A model generated the notes under the pieces. The model was not told where the DNA came from. It searched no databases and saw only the letters and a program-made list of their open reading frames with translations. This document shows positions 47,565 through 58,779 of a stretch of 64,000 nt of DNA, one piece after another. Positions within the stretch are counted from its first letter, which is position 1, and each line of letters starts with the position of its first letter. Made by a program: the position numbers and the translations under genes. This DNA is from Mucor racemosus (lineage: Eukaryota; Mucoromycota; Mucoromycetes; Mucorales; Mucoraceae), in contig JAPEHQ010000008.1 of the NCBI GenBank assembly GCA_027405735.1, forward strand, positions 1,364,001-1,428,000, given 5' to 3'.

Positions 47565-47775
47565 CTAGTATTGCCACCTTTTACCCTCTTTGTCCCAAGC
47601 CGATTTATTCAATACTTTACCAGAACCAACTTAAGTACTTACAAATGGTTCCTCGGTATTTGCATTCAAATCAGATAAATCAAATTTACTGGTTCCATCT
47701 ACAGTAATATCAAACGTATCACCAGCCCGCCTTATAATAAATGTCAACCTAAAATCAGAAACATCCCATTGTCAT
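47565..47775 (-). pseudogene. decayed 3' end of an unidentified gene
   Basis: One minus-strand frame reads QWDVSDFRLTFIIRRAG, then DTFDITVDGTSKFDLSDLN, then NTEEPFVST. A single in-frame TAA follows, then VGSGKVLNKSAWDKEGKRWQ and a terminal TAG. The composition is strongly protein-like on both sides of the one stop, and the upstream continuation is closed. I do not recognise the family. It could also be a live exon pair with an undetected short intron over the stop. Confidence 0.35.
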
Positions 47776-49482
47776 TGTTATAAGCTATGAAAAGCTTAAT
47801 TTTTAATAATAATACAGCAATTAAATAAAAAACAAGATGATACTAATAGTATATAATGAGTATTTAAGATCTAAGTAAGTTTGATGAAATATGCTTTTAA
47901 ACCCTTTTAAAAATCCTGAGGCAAACACAACATCTTGGTCCTGTAATTTCTATCCATCAAAATGTTGCGATTTCCATCACTACACAATGAATGCACTTTT
48001 TATCTATCTTGACCTCGATGTACATTGTTGAATATCAGCTTTTTACCAGCTGTATTTTTTCTAGATTCATTAATATTTAGTCATATTGAAGGATGATTTG
48101 TAGCACTGACAAAAAAAAATGAATACTTCATGGTTTTTCTGCATATCAAATTATGCGATTTAGTAGCAATGATTGCACTTAACTATACTTTTTGAACCTA
48201 TTAATGTTGATCAGCAGAATAATTAATGTGGTACAATTAAGAGAATTAAGGGATTTTTTTATAGCGATATATTTACATTCACCAATTCAATAAATGGCAT
48301 TGCATTTATTATCCGTTATATTAATCAATCAACTTCATCTTGATTTGATACGTTTGACAATTAAATGCCTAAATTACACTTGAGCCACCAAGTATCGCCA
48401 CAAAAAAATCTCGTACAAGTCGACAAAGCATGACAGTTTGGATCATTTTTTTGTGTTCATAGATTTCTGCATGAATGAACTATAATATGTCCATCTGTTC
48501 AATTTAACTGAAATACATTGAACGCCAACATCGTACTTGATAAAACGCCTTTATTACGAATTGACACAAATAGTTTGATGCTACAGTAGTTTCGCATCAG
48601 TAGTTGAATAAGATAAATTTGAGATTAGACGACCCTTTTTAATAGCTTTGCATACCATGAGCTAATAATGGATTGTTATTATAGATACGCTAATCAAGGA
48701 TGGTGAGTTAACCATAATAATGGACGAACGAGTTGAGTAGCAGTATAAATGAAATATTAAAATTAAATATAGTAATTGAATGAACAAGAGACGATAAGCC
48801 ATGTAAATTAGCATAATTGAATTGCTTCAAGCGTTTTGAACTGAATACGCCTTTACTTTTGGCCTATAAAAATTGATCTATTAGTAAAATCAATTAACAA
48901 GCTACTGTAATAAGTAATAATTATGATGTACCTTTAATAGTTGGTAGTGGTATACAAGACAACGTCTTGTTTTCCTCTTCTTAGCTGTTGGCCACTAAAC
49001 AGAAACCAATACTTTTTAGAAATTAAATAGACTAACATGAGTTTATTCATTCATTCAAATCAAGTCAATACTATACATACTTTTATAATCACCAGTTTTT
49101 CTCCAGGTAGATATCGACTTTAGACCAAAAAAGTGTTGATTATAACGTAGATAATGGAACAAAATGATTAAGTCCTGGATGCTTCTTTTGTTCGAAAAAG
49201 ATATTATAACGTGCCCTAACTTTAACAGTTAATAATTTATTTCCAAATAAACAACAGGAGAAACATGTACTTGTACCTGCTACTTGATTTCAGTTTATAA
49301 AAAAGTATTAGTCTTTGTGTTGTAGTTTTAAACGCAAATAAAAGAGCTGAGGAAAGAGTAGGGAAGAAAAAAGATTTTGTGCGTTACAAACGGAAATTTA
49401 CAAAGGCATAAATACTTTTAGTGTTATCAAGCAGGTTGTTGTTGTTGTTCCCATTTGGCCCCCGAAAGAAGAACATGGGCAG
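47776..49482. other. AT-rich spacer before the chromovirus
   Basis: No frame of note. A (GTT)n stretch, TTGTTGTTGTTGTT, lies at about 49437-49450, just before the insertion site. Confidence 0.4.
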
Positions 49483-49702
49483 TGTTATGTCAATACTCAC
49501 CCTATGTCTCACATCCAAGGTCACAGTCTATAATTAGTGTTACAGTAAATCAATGTGGATCATTGACTTACATCATATTCTTAGATAGTAAAACCCTAGT
49601 AATAGTTATAATTAATGTATATAAATACATCCAAAGGATGTATTGTTAATAAAAGTGTAATATTCTGGCAAGATTATTTATATAGACTCTTTTGACATTT
49701 CA
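49483..49702 (+). repeat. 5' LTR of the chromovirus
   Basis: TGTTATGTCAATAC at the start, GACATTTCA at the end. A TATAAATACATCC-like box lies near 49618, with an imperfect palindrome ACATCCAAAGGATGT. The start is preceded by GGCAG. Confidence 0.93.
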
Positions 49703-49763
49703 TTTTTTTAATCTACCTAAAAAAACTTTTATTACACAAATTTATCTTATTTTTTATTCTAAA

Positions 49764-52700
49764 ATGAACAACATTAAACAAGCAACTACTGGTACTACTG
49801 CTACCACTAATCAATCTGTATCTTCCGATATGAATATTGATATGGGATCATCTTTGTCTTCGGGACAAAGTGGTAACACTGCATTGAGCAATGATGATGC
49901 TCTGCATGTTGAAGGTGATACTTGGAGCGAAGACGCTCGTATTACTAGGGAATTGAGCGAGGACGCTCTTCCTCATCACTATGATAATGACACGGTCATG
50001 AGCGATAGTGAATTGGATTTGCAACTTGAGGTTGATGAATGCCCTTCTTTGGGGAAGGAACATCAAGCACGTATGTTGAAAGAAATCCAACTGCTCCGGG
50101 TTAAGTTGTTTAAAGCTACCACTCTGTCGCTTCAACACCCTTTGAAAAGTGATATTGCTACTCAAGCAAGTTTTTTGCAACGTCGATTAAGATTGGCAAA
50201 AGACAATTATGATTTATTGTTTGAAAATGTAACTAATAATCATGTTGCAAGTAATGAATTGACTACGGTTCCCTCTGACACTCCATTTATGCAATGGAAA
50301 GGCCATAAATTTAATACAAAAAAATTTATTTTCCAAAGCATGGATGCTTGTCTTACTCAATTTGAGGATGTCTTGGAATCAAGATCCATTAATGTTGAGT
50401 TGCATTGGAAACGCATCATCAAGCCTAAGATGTCAACTGGCATGGCTGATTGGACAAGAAAGTTGATTGAGCAGCATCCAACAATTTCTTGGGGTCAATT
50501 CAAGGCGAAATTGAAGGCTAAGTATAGCGCTTCAGAAGCCGAAGAAAAGAAGGCTGCGTTAAGCAAATTGAAAAGCTTGAAGCTAGAAAAATGTGAAAGC
50601 TTGGAAGCTTATATTGACAAGTTTATCACTTTAAAAGATTTAGCAGGTATCACAGAAGATACAAGCTTAACCGATTACTTGTTAAAAGGTTTAGAAATGG
50701 ACTTGTACAGTCCAGTATCGTTGAACATTTCTCAATCAAGAGAAAAAGGTAAAGATACTTTAGATTACGCTATTTCGCAACTTAGAAGTGTCTATGATTT
50801 GTTGAGACGTGATACGTATTACAAGGAGGAAAAACGTCGCAAAGAGAGAGAATACGAACAACGAATTATTCATGCAGTTCAACAGCGACAATCTGGTAAT
50901 CAGAGTTCCTCTCGTCACTACAAATTTAATAATAAGCATCCACGCCAGCAACCTTACAGTAAAGGCTTTGATAACAAAAAGCAAACTAGAAGAGCTGGAC
51001 AATTTCATCAGAAAAATGGACAAGCTTTAAAATGCTATGATTGTGGGTATACACCATTTACTTATGACCATAAAGCTGTATGTAAGAAAAACCCAAAAAA
51101 CATAAAATATAACAAAAACAAAAGCAAGAAATCTATAGTACCAACGCCCACTGCTACTATGGATACTGATGATAGTTCATCTGATGATGAAAGTAGCCAA
51201 TATTTTTCTGTGGCTACCATTGCACCAAAGAAGCCTGAAAAGGAAGTATCCAAGATGGATACTGATAGTGAATGTAAGCAATTTGATAGTGATTATTTTA
51301 GGAAGATGCCTAATAATAATATGAACACTAATGGTCTTCTTTATTTACCTGTTATTTTAGAAACAAGCGCTGGCATCAAGGTCAACACTTGGTTTTTGTT
51401 GGATACTGGTTGCACATTTAGTGCAATTTCACCACAATTAGTTTCTTTTTTAAATTTAAATATTTGCAATAAAAATGGTATTATTAAATTGGCACAAAAT
51501 AACAGTGTAGTAGATCGTAAGGGTCAAACTGAAGAAGAGCTTATAATCAATTATGGTTCTAAAATTGTTCATTCAAAATTTGAAGTTTTTGATTTATTTG
51601 ATGATGTCCATTGCGTATTTGGAATGGATTTATTGTATAAAGTTGGTATTACATTAGGTAATATTGCAGCAGATTGGTCAGATCGTGTTGGTTATGAAAT
51701 ACCAAAGATTGAACCCAATCCTTATAAACCAAATGAAGATCCTTATGGATCTGAAGAAGAACGTAAAATTATGATGAATGAATTAAAACCATTTATTGAT
51801 GCAAATACTAGTATTAGTCCTAAAGCATATTGTAATATTCCTGGTAGTGAAATTACATTGCCCATAAAGAAAGATACTCCACTTGCGAATACATGTCGTA
51901 GACAATTTCCAATTGCTGAAGCATTGCGACCTGTTATTCAAAAACAAGTTGAAAAATGGCGAGAAAATGGTGTGATTAAAAGAGCAAAACCTAATACACC
52001 TCATAATTCTCCAATTTTTACTGTACGAAAGAAAAATAGTGATGGTGAATACACTGGAAAAGAGCACCGTGTGGTAATAGATTGTCGTTTGATAAATAAT
52101 GCGTTGGATCCTGAAAAACTTGAACGTTTTCCATTGCCTTTGATAAGTGATTTGCATCGTAAGATGTCGAAGCATTCGCTCTATACTGTCATTGACTTAT
52201 CGCAATGTTTCCATGCATTTAAAATATCCAGATCGTCAAGATCGTATTTGACGTTCACTGATATGGAGGGATTGACGTGGTCCTTCTCTCACTGCCCGTA
52301 CGGATTGACTATGGTCTCATCGCACGCACAAAAAATACTTTCTAATTTGTTTGCTGATATCAGTGATACTACCACTCACTTTATAGATGATGTCACTATA
52401 CATACTGAAAACGACCTGAAAAAGCATACAGAACTAGTTAAAATCGTTATAGATCGCTTGACTAAAGCAAACTTACGTATAAATACTGAAAAATTGCATA
52501 TTGCGCAAAAGAGCATTTATATATTGGGTTTCTGCTTATCTAGTGAGGGTTTAGCATTAGATCCTCGAAAGGTTTCAAATGTTTTGGATTGGGAACCTAC
52601 CGTTAAAAGTAGCCGTGAATTGAGTTCACGTTTAGGATTGATTAACTTTTTTCGTTCTAATTTGCCACGCTTGTCGATGTTGACAGCACCACTAGATAAA

Positions 52701-54935
52701 TTGAGAAATGCACCTAACATTACTAAAGTATGGACACCAGAACATACTAAATTAATGAAGCAATTGCAAGAATTATTAGTCAGCTCAGCAGTGTTGAGTG
52801 TGCCTAACTTACATTATCCAATCTGTGTTGTTACAGATAGTTCTGCCTATGCAATTGGCGCTGCAATGTATCAAGTTATTGGTAATAAAATAAAATATCT
52901 TGGTTTTATTGCACGCAGTTTGAGTCCATCAGAGCAAAGATGGGGAAGTTCCAAACGAGAATTAGCTGCAGTTGTCTATGCATTTAAAAAGTTCCATCAA
53001 TGGTTGTATGGAAGACGATTCCATCTCTTTGTGGATAATCGTGGTATTTTATTTCTACATTCGCAACCTAAATTGGATCGAATGGTTGAGAACTATTATG
53101 ATACAATTTTTGAAATGGATTTTGATATTACCTTTTGTAGTGGTATTAACAATATCTTGGCTGATACCTTGTCGCGTCTTTTCTGGCCATACAATACGCT
53201 GGTGGAGAGTGGTGATAAGCGTTTAATTAAAAAACATGTTAATGAAAAGCATTTAGTTAAACAAGATATTGATACAAAAGTTAAAGGAAAGAGAAAGCAT
53301 GTAGTAGACAATGTAGTAGAAGAAAAGAAAAAGAGGAAATTACATGTTGTGAATAAGGGGAAAGATAAACTTAAGGAAGCACATGATAACCTTATTTCAT
53401 GCGATACTTCCGTTATCTCCGGATCACCAAAAGTAATCATTCCGAGGGAAACCTCTGATCTTTTTAATAACGCTAAATTGACGGCGTATGTAAACAAATT
53501 GAAGAATAAGAACGAAGAGTTATTATTCTGCGTTAGTCATTTAGATGTTTATGAAACGCCTGCAAGTGATGAAGAAAAGCAAACTATATTAGAAAAAACA
53601 CATTTACTTGGGCATTTCGGTATTCATGCAATGGAGCAAGTTATACACCAAGATTTGAATATGCATTGGAAAGGCTTAAGGGAAGATATTACGAAATATA
53701 TATCAAATTGCCATAAATGCAGACAGTTCAATTTAGCTAAGCATGTCTACCATCCACCAAAGCAAGAAGCTCCTGAAGGGATAATGGATCATGTTGTATT
53801 TGATCTAGGTGGATTTGATTGCACTACACCAAGGGGAAATAATTTTATATTAGTAGTGTTGGATCTATTCTCGAGATTTATTATCTTACGTGCAATTCCA
53901 GATAAATCAGCTACTACTGTTGCAAAGGAATTGGTATCTATCTTTTCATTGTTCGGCTACCCACGTATCGTTGGTCATGATCGAGGTGCAGAATTTCATA
54001 ATAAATTACTTGAAAAGATACTTAAACATGCTGAGGTTGAGAATAGAGCAAGTTTACCATTTACGCCTCAAGGTAATAGTTGCTGTGAAGCTGCAGTAAA
54101 GTCTGCAAAAACAATAATTATAAAGATGTTGGAAGGTCGTAGTAAAGATTGGGATTTGTACCTTAATGGAACAGCATTAAGTTTAAATGTACATAGATCT
54201 AGACTACATGGGATGATGCCATTCATGGTAATGTTTCATAGAGCACCTAATGAATTTAAGGATTATCGAGGAGATAAACCTACACTTCATGAAAGAGAAA
54301 TCGATGTGGAAGCATTTAAAAAGAAGCTCGATTTAATTGATAGAATTATTGTTCCAGCAATTAGAGACCAAATACTAAAGACACAGGATAAGGATAGTAA
54401 TTACTTTAGAAAGAGACATAGAATCTTGGAGAAACCTTATCCAATTGGATCTACTGTAATGATCAAGAATATAGAAAATAAGAATAGGAAAACTGATCCT
54501 AACTATGAAGGCCCATTTTATATACAGGGAATAACTAAAAATGGAAGCTATATTCTTACCGATAAAACTGATACATTCTTAGCTAGAGATGTACCTACAC
54601 AACAGATCAAGTTGATCAGCACAAATGATGCAAAGGAAGATAACTCAGATGTGTATGAAGTACAAGCTATTATAAATCATAGAGGAACTCCACCCAATTA
54701 CGAGTATTTGGTAAGATGGAAGAATTTCACAGAAGATCATGACTCTTGGGAGCCACCAGCGTCATTTGATTCTCCTGATGTTATCAAACATTATTGGGCG
54801 AGAGTAGATGCTAATACGCAATCTAATGGTAAAGGAAAGCAAGCTCCTAAATCAATTAATACAAGAAAGATTGCTACACGCGAGGATAAATCCAAGAAGA
54901 TGCGTGAAAGATTATTAGCAAAAGATGTTATTTAA
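49764..54935 (+). CDS. chromovirus Gag-Pol polyprotein with C-terminal chromodomain
   Basis: A single 1,723-residue frame. The start at 49764 is preferred over the open codons that run back into the LTR. Order: Gag with a retrotransposon capsid domain (about 175-360); a variant zinc knuckle CYDCGYTPFTYDHKAVC (CX2CX8HX3C, usually CX2CX4HX4C); aspartic protease FLLDTGCTFSAIS (D547); reverse transcriptase with YTVIDLSQCFHAFKI and FIDD (about 873-876, in place of YxDD); RNase H (VVTDSSAYAIGAAMY). The integrase has an HHCC region (LGHFGIHAMEQV...CHKCRQF) and the triad D1347, D1406, E1442 (D-35-E). A chromodomain follows at about 1629-1680 (YEYLVRWKNFTEDHDSWEP). No frameshift separates Gag from Pol. 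The chromodomain likely targets heterochromatin, as is known for chromoviruses. Confidence 0.95.
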   Translation: MNNIKQATTGTTATTNQSVSSDMNIDMGSSLSSGQSGNTALSNDDALHVEGDTWSEDARITRELSEDALPHHYDNDTVMSDSELDLQLEVDECPSLGKEHQARMLKEIQLLRVKLFKATTLSLQHPLKSDIATQASFLQRRLRLAKDNYDLLFENVTNNHVASNELTTVPSDTPFMQWKGHKFNTKKFIFQSMDACLTQFEDVLESRSINVELHWKRIIKPKMSTGMADWTRKLIEQHPTISWGQFKAKLKAKYSASEAEEKKAALSKLKSLKLEKCESLEAYIDKFITLKDLAGITEDTSLTDYLLKGLEMDLYSPVSLNISQSREKGKDTLDYAISQLRSVYDLLRRDTYYKEEKRRKEREYEQRIIHAVQQRQSGNQSSSRHYKFNNKHPRQQPYSKGFDNKKQTRRAGQFHQKNGQALKCYDCGYTPFTYDHKAVCKKNPKNIKYNKNKSKKSIVPTPTATMDTDDSSSDDESSQYFSVATIAPKKPEKEVSKMDTDSECKQFDSDYFRKMPNNNMNTNGLLYLPVILETSAGIKVNTWFLLDTGCTFSAISPQLVSFLNLNICNKNGIIKLAQNNSVVDRKGQTEEELIINYGSKIVHSKFEVFDLFDDVHCVFGMDLLYKVGITLGNIAADWSDRVGYEIPKIEPNPYKPNEDPYGSEEERKIMMNELKPFIDANTSISPKAYCNIPGSEITLPIKKDTPLANTCRRQFPIAEALRPVIQKQVEKWRENGVIKRAKPNTPHNSPIFTVRKKNSDGEYTGKEHRVVIDCRLINNALDPEKLERFPLPLISDLHRKMSKHSLYTVIDLSQCFHAFKISRSSRSYLTFTDMEGLTWSFSHCPYGLTMVSSHAQKILSNLFADISDTTTHFIDDVTIHTENDLKKHTELVKIVIDRLTKANLRINTEKLHIAQKSIYILGFCLSSEGLALDPRKVSNVLDWEPTVKSSRELSSRLGLINFFRSNLPRLSMLTAPLDKLRNAPNITKVWTPEHTKLMKQLQELLVSSAVLSVPNLHYPICVVTDSSAYAIGAAMYQVIGNKIKYLGFIARSLSPSEQRWGSSKRELAAVVYAFKKFHQWLYGRRFHLFVDNRGILFLHSQPKLDRMVENYYDTIFEMDFDITFCSGINNILADTLSRLFWPYNTLVESGDKRLIKKHVNEKHLVKQDIDTKVKGKRKHVVDNVVEEKKKRKLHVVNKGKDKLKEAHDNLISCDTSVISGSPKVIIPRETSDLFNNAKLTAYVNKLKNKNEELLFCVSHLDVYETPASDEEKQTILEKTHLLGHFGIHAMEQVIHQDLNMHWKGLREDITKYISNCHKCRQFNLAKHVYHPPKQEAPEGIMDHVVFDLGGFDCTTPRGNNFILVVLDLFSRFIILRAIPDKSATTVAKELVSIFSLFGYPRIVGHDRGAEFHNKLLEKILKHAEVENRASLPFTPQGNSCCEAAVKSAKTIIIKMLEGRSKDWDLYLNGTALSLNVHRSRLHGMMPFMVMFHRAPNEFKDYRGDKPTLHEREIDVEAFKKKLDLIDRIIVPAIRDQILKTQDKDSNYFRKRHRILEKPYPIGSTVMIKNIENKNRKTDPNYEGPFYIQGITKNGSYILTDKTDTFLARDVPTQQIKLISTNDAKEDNSDVYEVQAIINHRGTPPNYEYLVRWKNFTEDHDSWEPPASFDSPDVIKHYWARVDANTQSNGKGKQAPKSINTRKIATREDKSKKMRERLLAKDVI

Positions 54936-55238
54936 ATGTTAGATGAAGGCTATACCTTTTCCTTTTAGCATTTCCTTTTATCCCACTGGGTTTTTGAAAT
55001 GTGAGGTTTTTAATGGTTGCCCCTGAATATCTAATTTGCAAGTTTATAGTAATGTATAGAGCAAGATCAATCAACAAGAAGTACATTATTATACATCAAC
55101 AATATTGCCGTTTTATTTTTTTTATTTTTTCTTTTTTTTCACGTTATGTCAAGCAGCCTATACACAAATTATAACTACAACAAATTACAACAACTACAAC
55201 TATCTTTATCACATAATTCTTATGTTGGTGTGGGGTGG

Positions 55239-55458
55239 TGTTATGTCAATACTCACCCTATGTCTCACATCCAAGGTCACAGTCTATAATTAGTGTTACA
55301 GTAAATCAATGTGGATCATTGACTTACATCATATTCTTAGATAGTAAAACCCTAGTAATAGTTATAATTAATGTATATAAATACATCCAAAGGATGTATT
55401 GTTAATAAAAGTGTAATATTCTGGCAAGATTATTTATATAGACTCTTTTGACATTTCA
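55239..55458 (+). repeat. 3' LTR of the chromovirus
   Basis: Same sequence as 49483-49702 with no difference that I could find by eye. Followed by GGCAG at 55459-55463. Confidence 0.93.
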
Positions 55459-56039
55459 GGCAGAACTCTTTCAAACTCCAAATTTCAAATTAATATATCT
55501 CGTCAATAAGCCAATTCTGTTGAATCAGAGTAACTCACATCTATTTTAAATCATTCAAACTATCTTCGCTATTAATTAGATTTGATTGATATACTTTAGT
55601 AAATTGACTAAAAATTTTTCATATCATTGCTCTGCTCATCTGGGCTGCCTGATCTGCATAAAAGTTTTTATTCAGCCCATCTGTGCAGATCACTATGCCC
55701 ATGGAAAGCATAGTTCGGCCGTAGTGTTTGATACATTAAAATATCCTTGGTTATTTATGATTTATATTCATAATCATCTCTTATTTGAATTACATGGCAT
55801 GGTTTCAAATGAGATGACTTTTAATTTATTATGTGGAGAAATACTACCTAGTTCAGCACAGTAGTTATAAATATAAAAAGGGAAAAGGAAGAGCAGATAA
55901 ATTTACTGATGTGCAATTGAACCGTTCTTGGTTGTTATTTATACTGTATATGCGATTTGTTTATGTAATGTAACTGGATCATCAATTATAGGTACACTTT
56001 GGAGATGATTTTCTCAACATATAGCAAGTTGTAAACGTT
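55459..56039. other. spacer with fragment related to the 45.4 kb motif array
   Basis: 55625-55730 contains alternating CTGCTCATCTGGGCT / CATCTGTGCAGATCA words and GTTCGGCCGTAGTG, the reverse of the edge of the 45345-45740 array. The 92-codon frame across it (55586-55864) is not considered a gene. Confidence 0.45.
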
Positions 56040-58000
56040 ACCCCTTGAAATCTTCATAGGGTTTTTACTGGCGGTTTAAAACGGTAGATTTCAGATAATT
56101 TTCGAATTTTTCGCTCAATATTGAGTCGAATTACGTCAAATCTTCAAGGATAATGTATCTTTCATTTTTCCTTTAGAGGCCTTTGATATCTGTCCAAAAA
56201 TAAAAGAGTTAATAATACTAGAATATTAAGTGCGCCGGCCTGATATTGTCAAAATTTACCTAAAATTGATTATAAAAAATTAAGCACCTAAATTGAGGTG
56301 CTAATTTTTTATCTTCAAAAGACAGATCAAATTGAAATCTGTTCTGTATTTTTTGTTTCAGCAAAAAATATTGGTTCTTTGTCGAGATGATCAAAATAAG
56401 AGTTTACATTACTGGTAAAAGCCTATTATAACTGAGCTTCAAAATTGATTTGTAAAATCCATCGAGAAATGATTCAAAAAACGAAATCGTTTAGTGGCTC
56501 ACGAACTGCAAAGTAAGTTGACCCAGCGTATTAAATGGCTTTTGTACAGTTTTAAATTTTGTATTCAATTAAATAAAATTCAAACAAATGTTTTATATTA
56601 AATTTTGCGAAAAATGCAATTGAAATTTTGGAGGTTTTTTGAATATACATAATAATTTTTATAAGTATAATTAAAATATAACTACTTAAAATGATGCGCA
56701 AAAACATTATCTATCGATCGAGATATTGCGGAATCTTTTAGCTACATTTTTCGTAGAGAAAACGAGATTTTTGTCAATTTTTTTTTAAAAAATTCAAAAT
56801 TTGGGATGAGGGTATATAAGGGAAAATTGAAGCTAGAAATGAAGGTACCTCTTTGTACACATTTCTGAGGATATCTCCACGAAAAATCAATATTTTAAAA
56901 AAAACTAAATTGGGTCCGAGAGAGCTCAACGAGCTTGATGACATGAGTAAAAAAAAACTGCTACTCAATTTAACAAATATTTTGAAATCTACTACAAAAA
57001 TGCCAAAAAAAAATGAAAAAAAATAAAAGTGCTCATAAATTTTTTATACTGAAATATGTTATAAAGTGCTTTAAAACAAGTAAGTTTCATTATTAAAAAG
57101 TGTTAGTATAGCTTAGTTATTTCTAGAGATATGAAGCCTCAAAGTTTTCAATTCTTTATTTTTTTTTATAGGGTCATCGTAGCAGATAGACATTATTTTT
57201 ATTATTTTGAATAGAGACTTGATATATATGCACTGCTATAACGTGCAAATAGCACAACGTAAACTAAAGTCAAGAGATTGTGAGGTCTCCATTAGTGGAC
57301 CTGAAGTGGAAAAATGTTGGGGTATAAGATAAATGAAATAAGTTGGGAAAGAAATCTACTAGAATAAGGTGGCGCACCAAGAGCCGATACAAATATGCGA
57401 GAACGTCATACGGAAGTAGTTGGATTGGCAAATACACACCAAACAGGACATCAGTACTGCATCAAATTATCAAAAGCAACATGCGAACACCAGGGTTTGA
57501 AGTCGAGCCTTGCACTTGGGAAGTACACGTCTTAACCATTCCGCCCAACCACCAAGGGCGTTTTCAATTCTTTAGCAGTGAAGTACGCGTAAAAATCTAA
57601 AACATTAGCACTGAAAAATTAATACCAACTGTAAAAAGTAGGATATTTTCGGATACTTATTTTTGGATGAAAGCTGAACATCTCAGGTACATTGGCATAT
57701 AATTTTTTCCTGGTGTTGTTTAGTGAAAAAAAAAGTAGAGCAAAGATGAAAAGTTAGACCCAGTTTTCAAGAAAAAAAGTAATGAATTTTACGTGTTTTT
57801 GAGGCTATCGTGAGATATAGAATAAATTTAGAAACAGGTAGCATAATCCAATCAATTTATGTATGTTTATCAGTGTCTAAGGTATATTTTAAAAAAGTGT
57901 TCATTATGAGGCTAGAAGTTATTAGAAAAAATGAGGCACTCCAATTTTAAATTAGCAATTTTACACAAAACAGGGAAAAACGACATATTTTGAATTTAAA
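56040..58000 (+). repeat. dispersed repeat family X, copy D (interrupted by a SINE)
   Basis: The longest copy. It is co-linear with 28540-30110 from ATTGAGTC near 56130, through TTTTTGTTTCAGCAAAAAAT near 56350, GGATATCTCCACGAAAAATC near 56869 and AACTCAATTTAAC-type core near 56963, to CATCTCAGGTACATTGGCAT near 57679. It then runs beyond into sequence shared with copy A (GTGAATTTTACGTGTTTTTG-like, near 57784). The SINE at 57159-57559 splits it cleanly. The short shared frame is broken here by a run-length change in the Lys-rich part. Confidence 0.85.
57159..57559 (-). mobile_element. tRNA-derived SINE, copy 2 (reverse), 15-bp perfect TSD
   Basis: The 401-bp element reads on the minus strand GCCCTTGGTGGTTGGGCGGA, then AATGGTTAAGACGTGTACTT and CCCAAG, as in copy 1. 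The body shares CGTATGACGTTCTC, GGCTCTTGGTGC, GATTTCTTTCCCA, GGAGACCTC and TTTACGTTGTGCTA/CTTACGTTGTGCTA with copy 1. It ends CTACGATGACCCTATAAAAAAA. GTTTTCAATTCTTTA flanks it at 57144-57158 and 57560-57574. It is inserted inside family X copy D and so is younger than that copy. The B-box is degraded (GACTTCAAACC). Confidence 0.88.
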
Positions 58001-58779
58001 CAGTTGAAAATAACCCCTAGAAGCTGATGCTTGGCAAATTTGTAGATAACTGCGCGCCTGTATTTAAGCTTTCAGTGAGGACCTCAAATGAAAAAACTTT
58101 CAAAATAAAGTATAATAGTTGCAGATCAGGGAATTGAAAGGCAACAGCGGAATGATATAACTGTGCCAGCTCCAGGGGAGGGCAGAAAGCAAAGTATAAT
58201 TGAATAAAATTCCTCCAGATATCTAATGGGTGCTAGATAATAAAGTATAGGTGAACTTTTAACGCAGAAAACTGTACAAAGAAATGCCTTGCAAAATTAA
58301 AATAAAAAAGTATAAATATCCAAAAAATCCCTAAAAATTACAATGCTTTCTTTTTATTTTATCACACCTTTATATCGACATACTGGTAGATACTTTTTTA
58401 AATTTCAATTATCATACGCTAATGAATATTTGATTGTTTTTTTTTTTTTTTTTTTTGTTATTATTTTAAAGCTTGGTTTAATTATTATTATCGCTTATTA
58501 CAGTGTTAAAACCTGCATATATATTAACAGGTCAACAGGAGATGGCTGGTGTTTTGAAGGAACTGTTGAACAAGTGGAATGGAGTAATCCACATTTGCAA
58601 AAAGGTTGAATCAAAGTAAGGCAAACCAGCTTCCTTTGTACACTTGCTGAGCATACTTTATGTGTAGCTCAAGGACAATCAATAAGTGTAGTCGATGAAA
58701 CAAACTATTTCAATACAACATTACAGCAAAACCAAACAAATTTGATACCCAAAACCATTTTACCCTTTCAACAACAATA
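58001..58779. other. spacer upstream of the protease relic
   Basis: Poly-T run at 58438-58456. A short frame ends TGDGWCFEGTVEQVEWSNPHL near 58600, which may be the mangled pepsin segment that reads DGWSGEI in copy 3; this is weak. Confidence 0.35.

Larger units (their letters stand above)
49483..55458 (+). mobile_element. complete Ty3/Gypsy chromovirus, 5,976 bp, TSD GGCAG
   Basis: Two 220-bp LTRs (49483-49702 and 55239-55458) appear identical when read in parallel, and GGCAG flanks the element (49478-49482 and 55459-55463). One uninterrupted Gag-Pol frame lies between them. A G/T-rich GGTGTGGGGTGG stretch before the 3' LTR fills the polypurine-tract position. No TGG-type tRNA primer site is seen in the first ~40 bp after the 5' LTR. 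Identical LTRs and an intact frame indicate a very recent insertion. Confidence 0.95.

Noticed and set aside
49692..49763. An earlier Gag start inside the 5' LTR
   Set aside because: The frame is open there, but the first proper ATG after the LTR (49764) is the natural start.
57343..57600. An 85-codon Lys/Arg-rich gene
   Set aside because: It is an antisense reading of the SINE running into family X.
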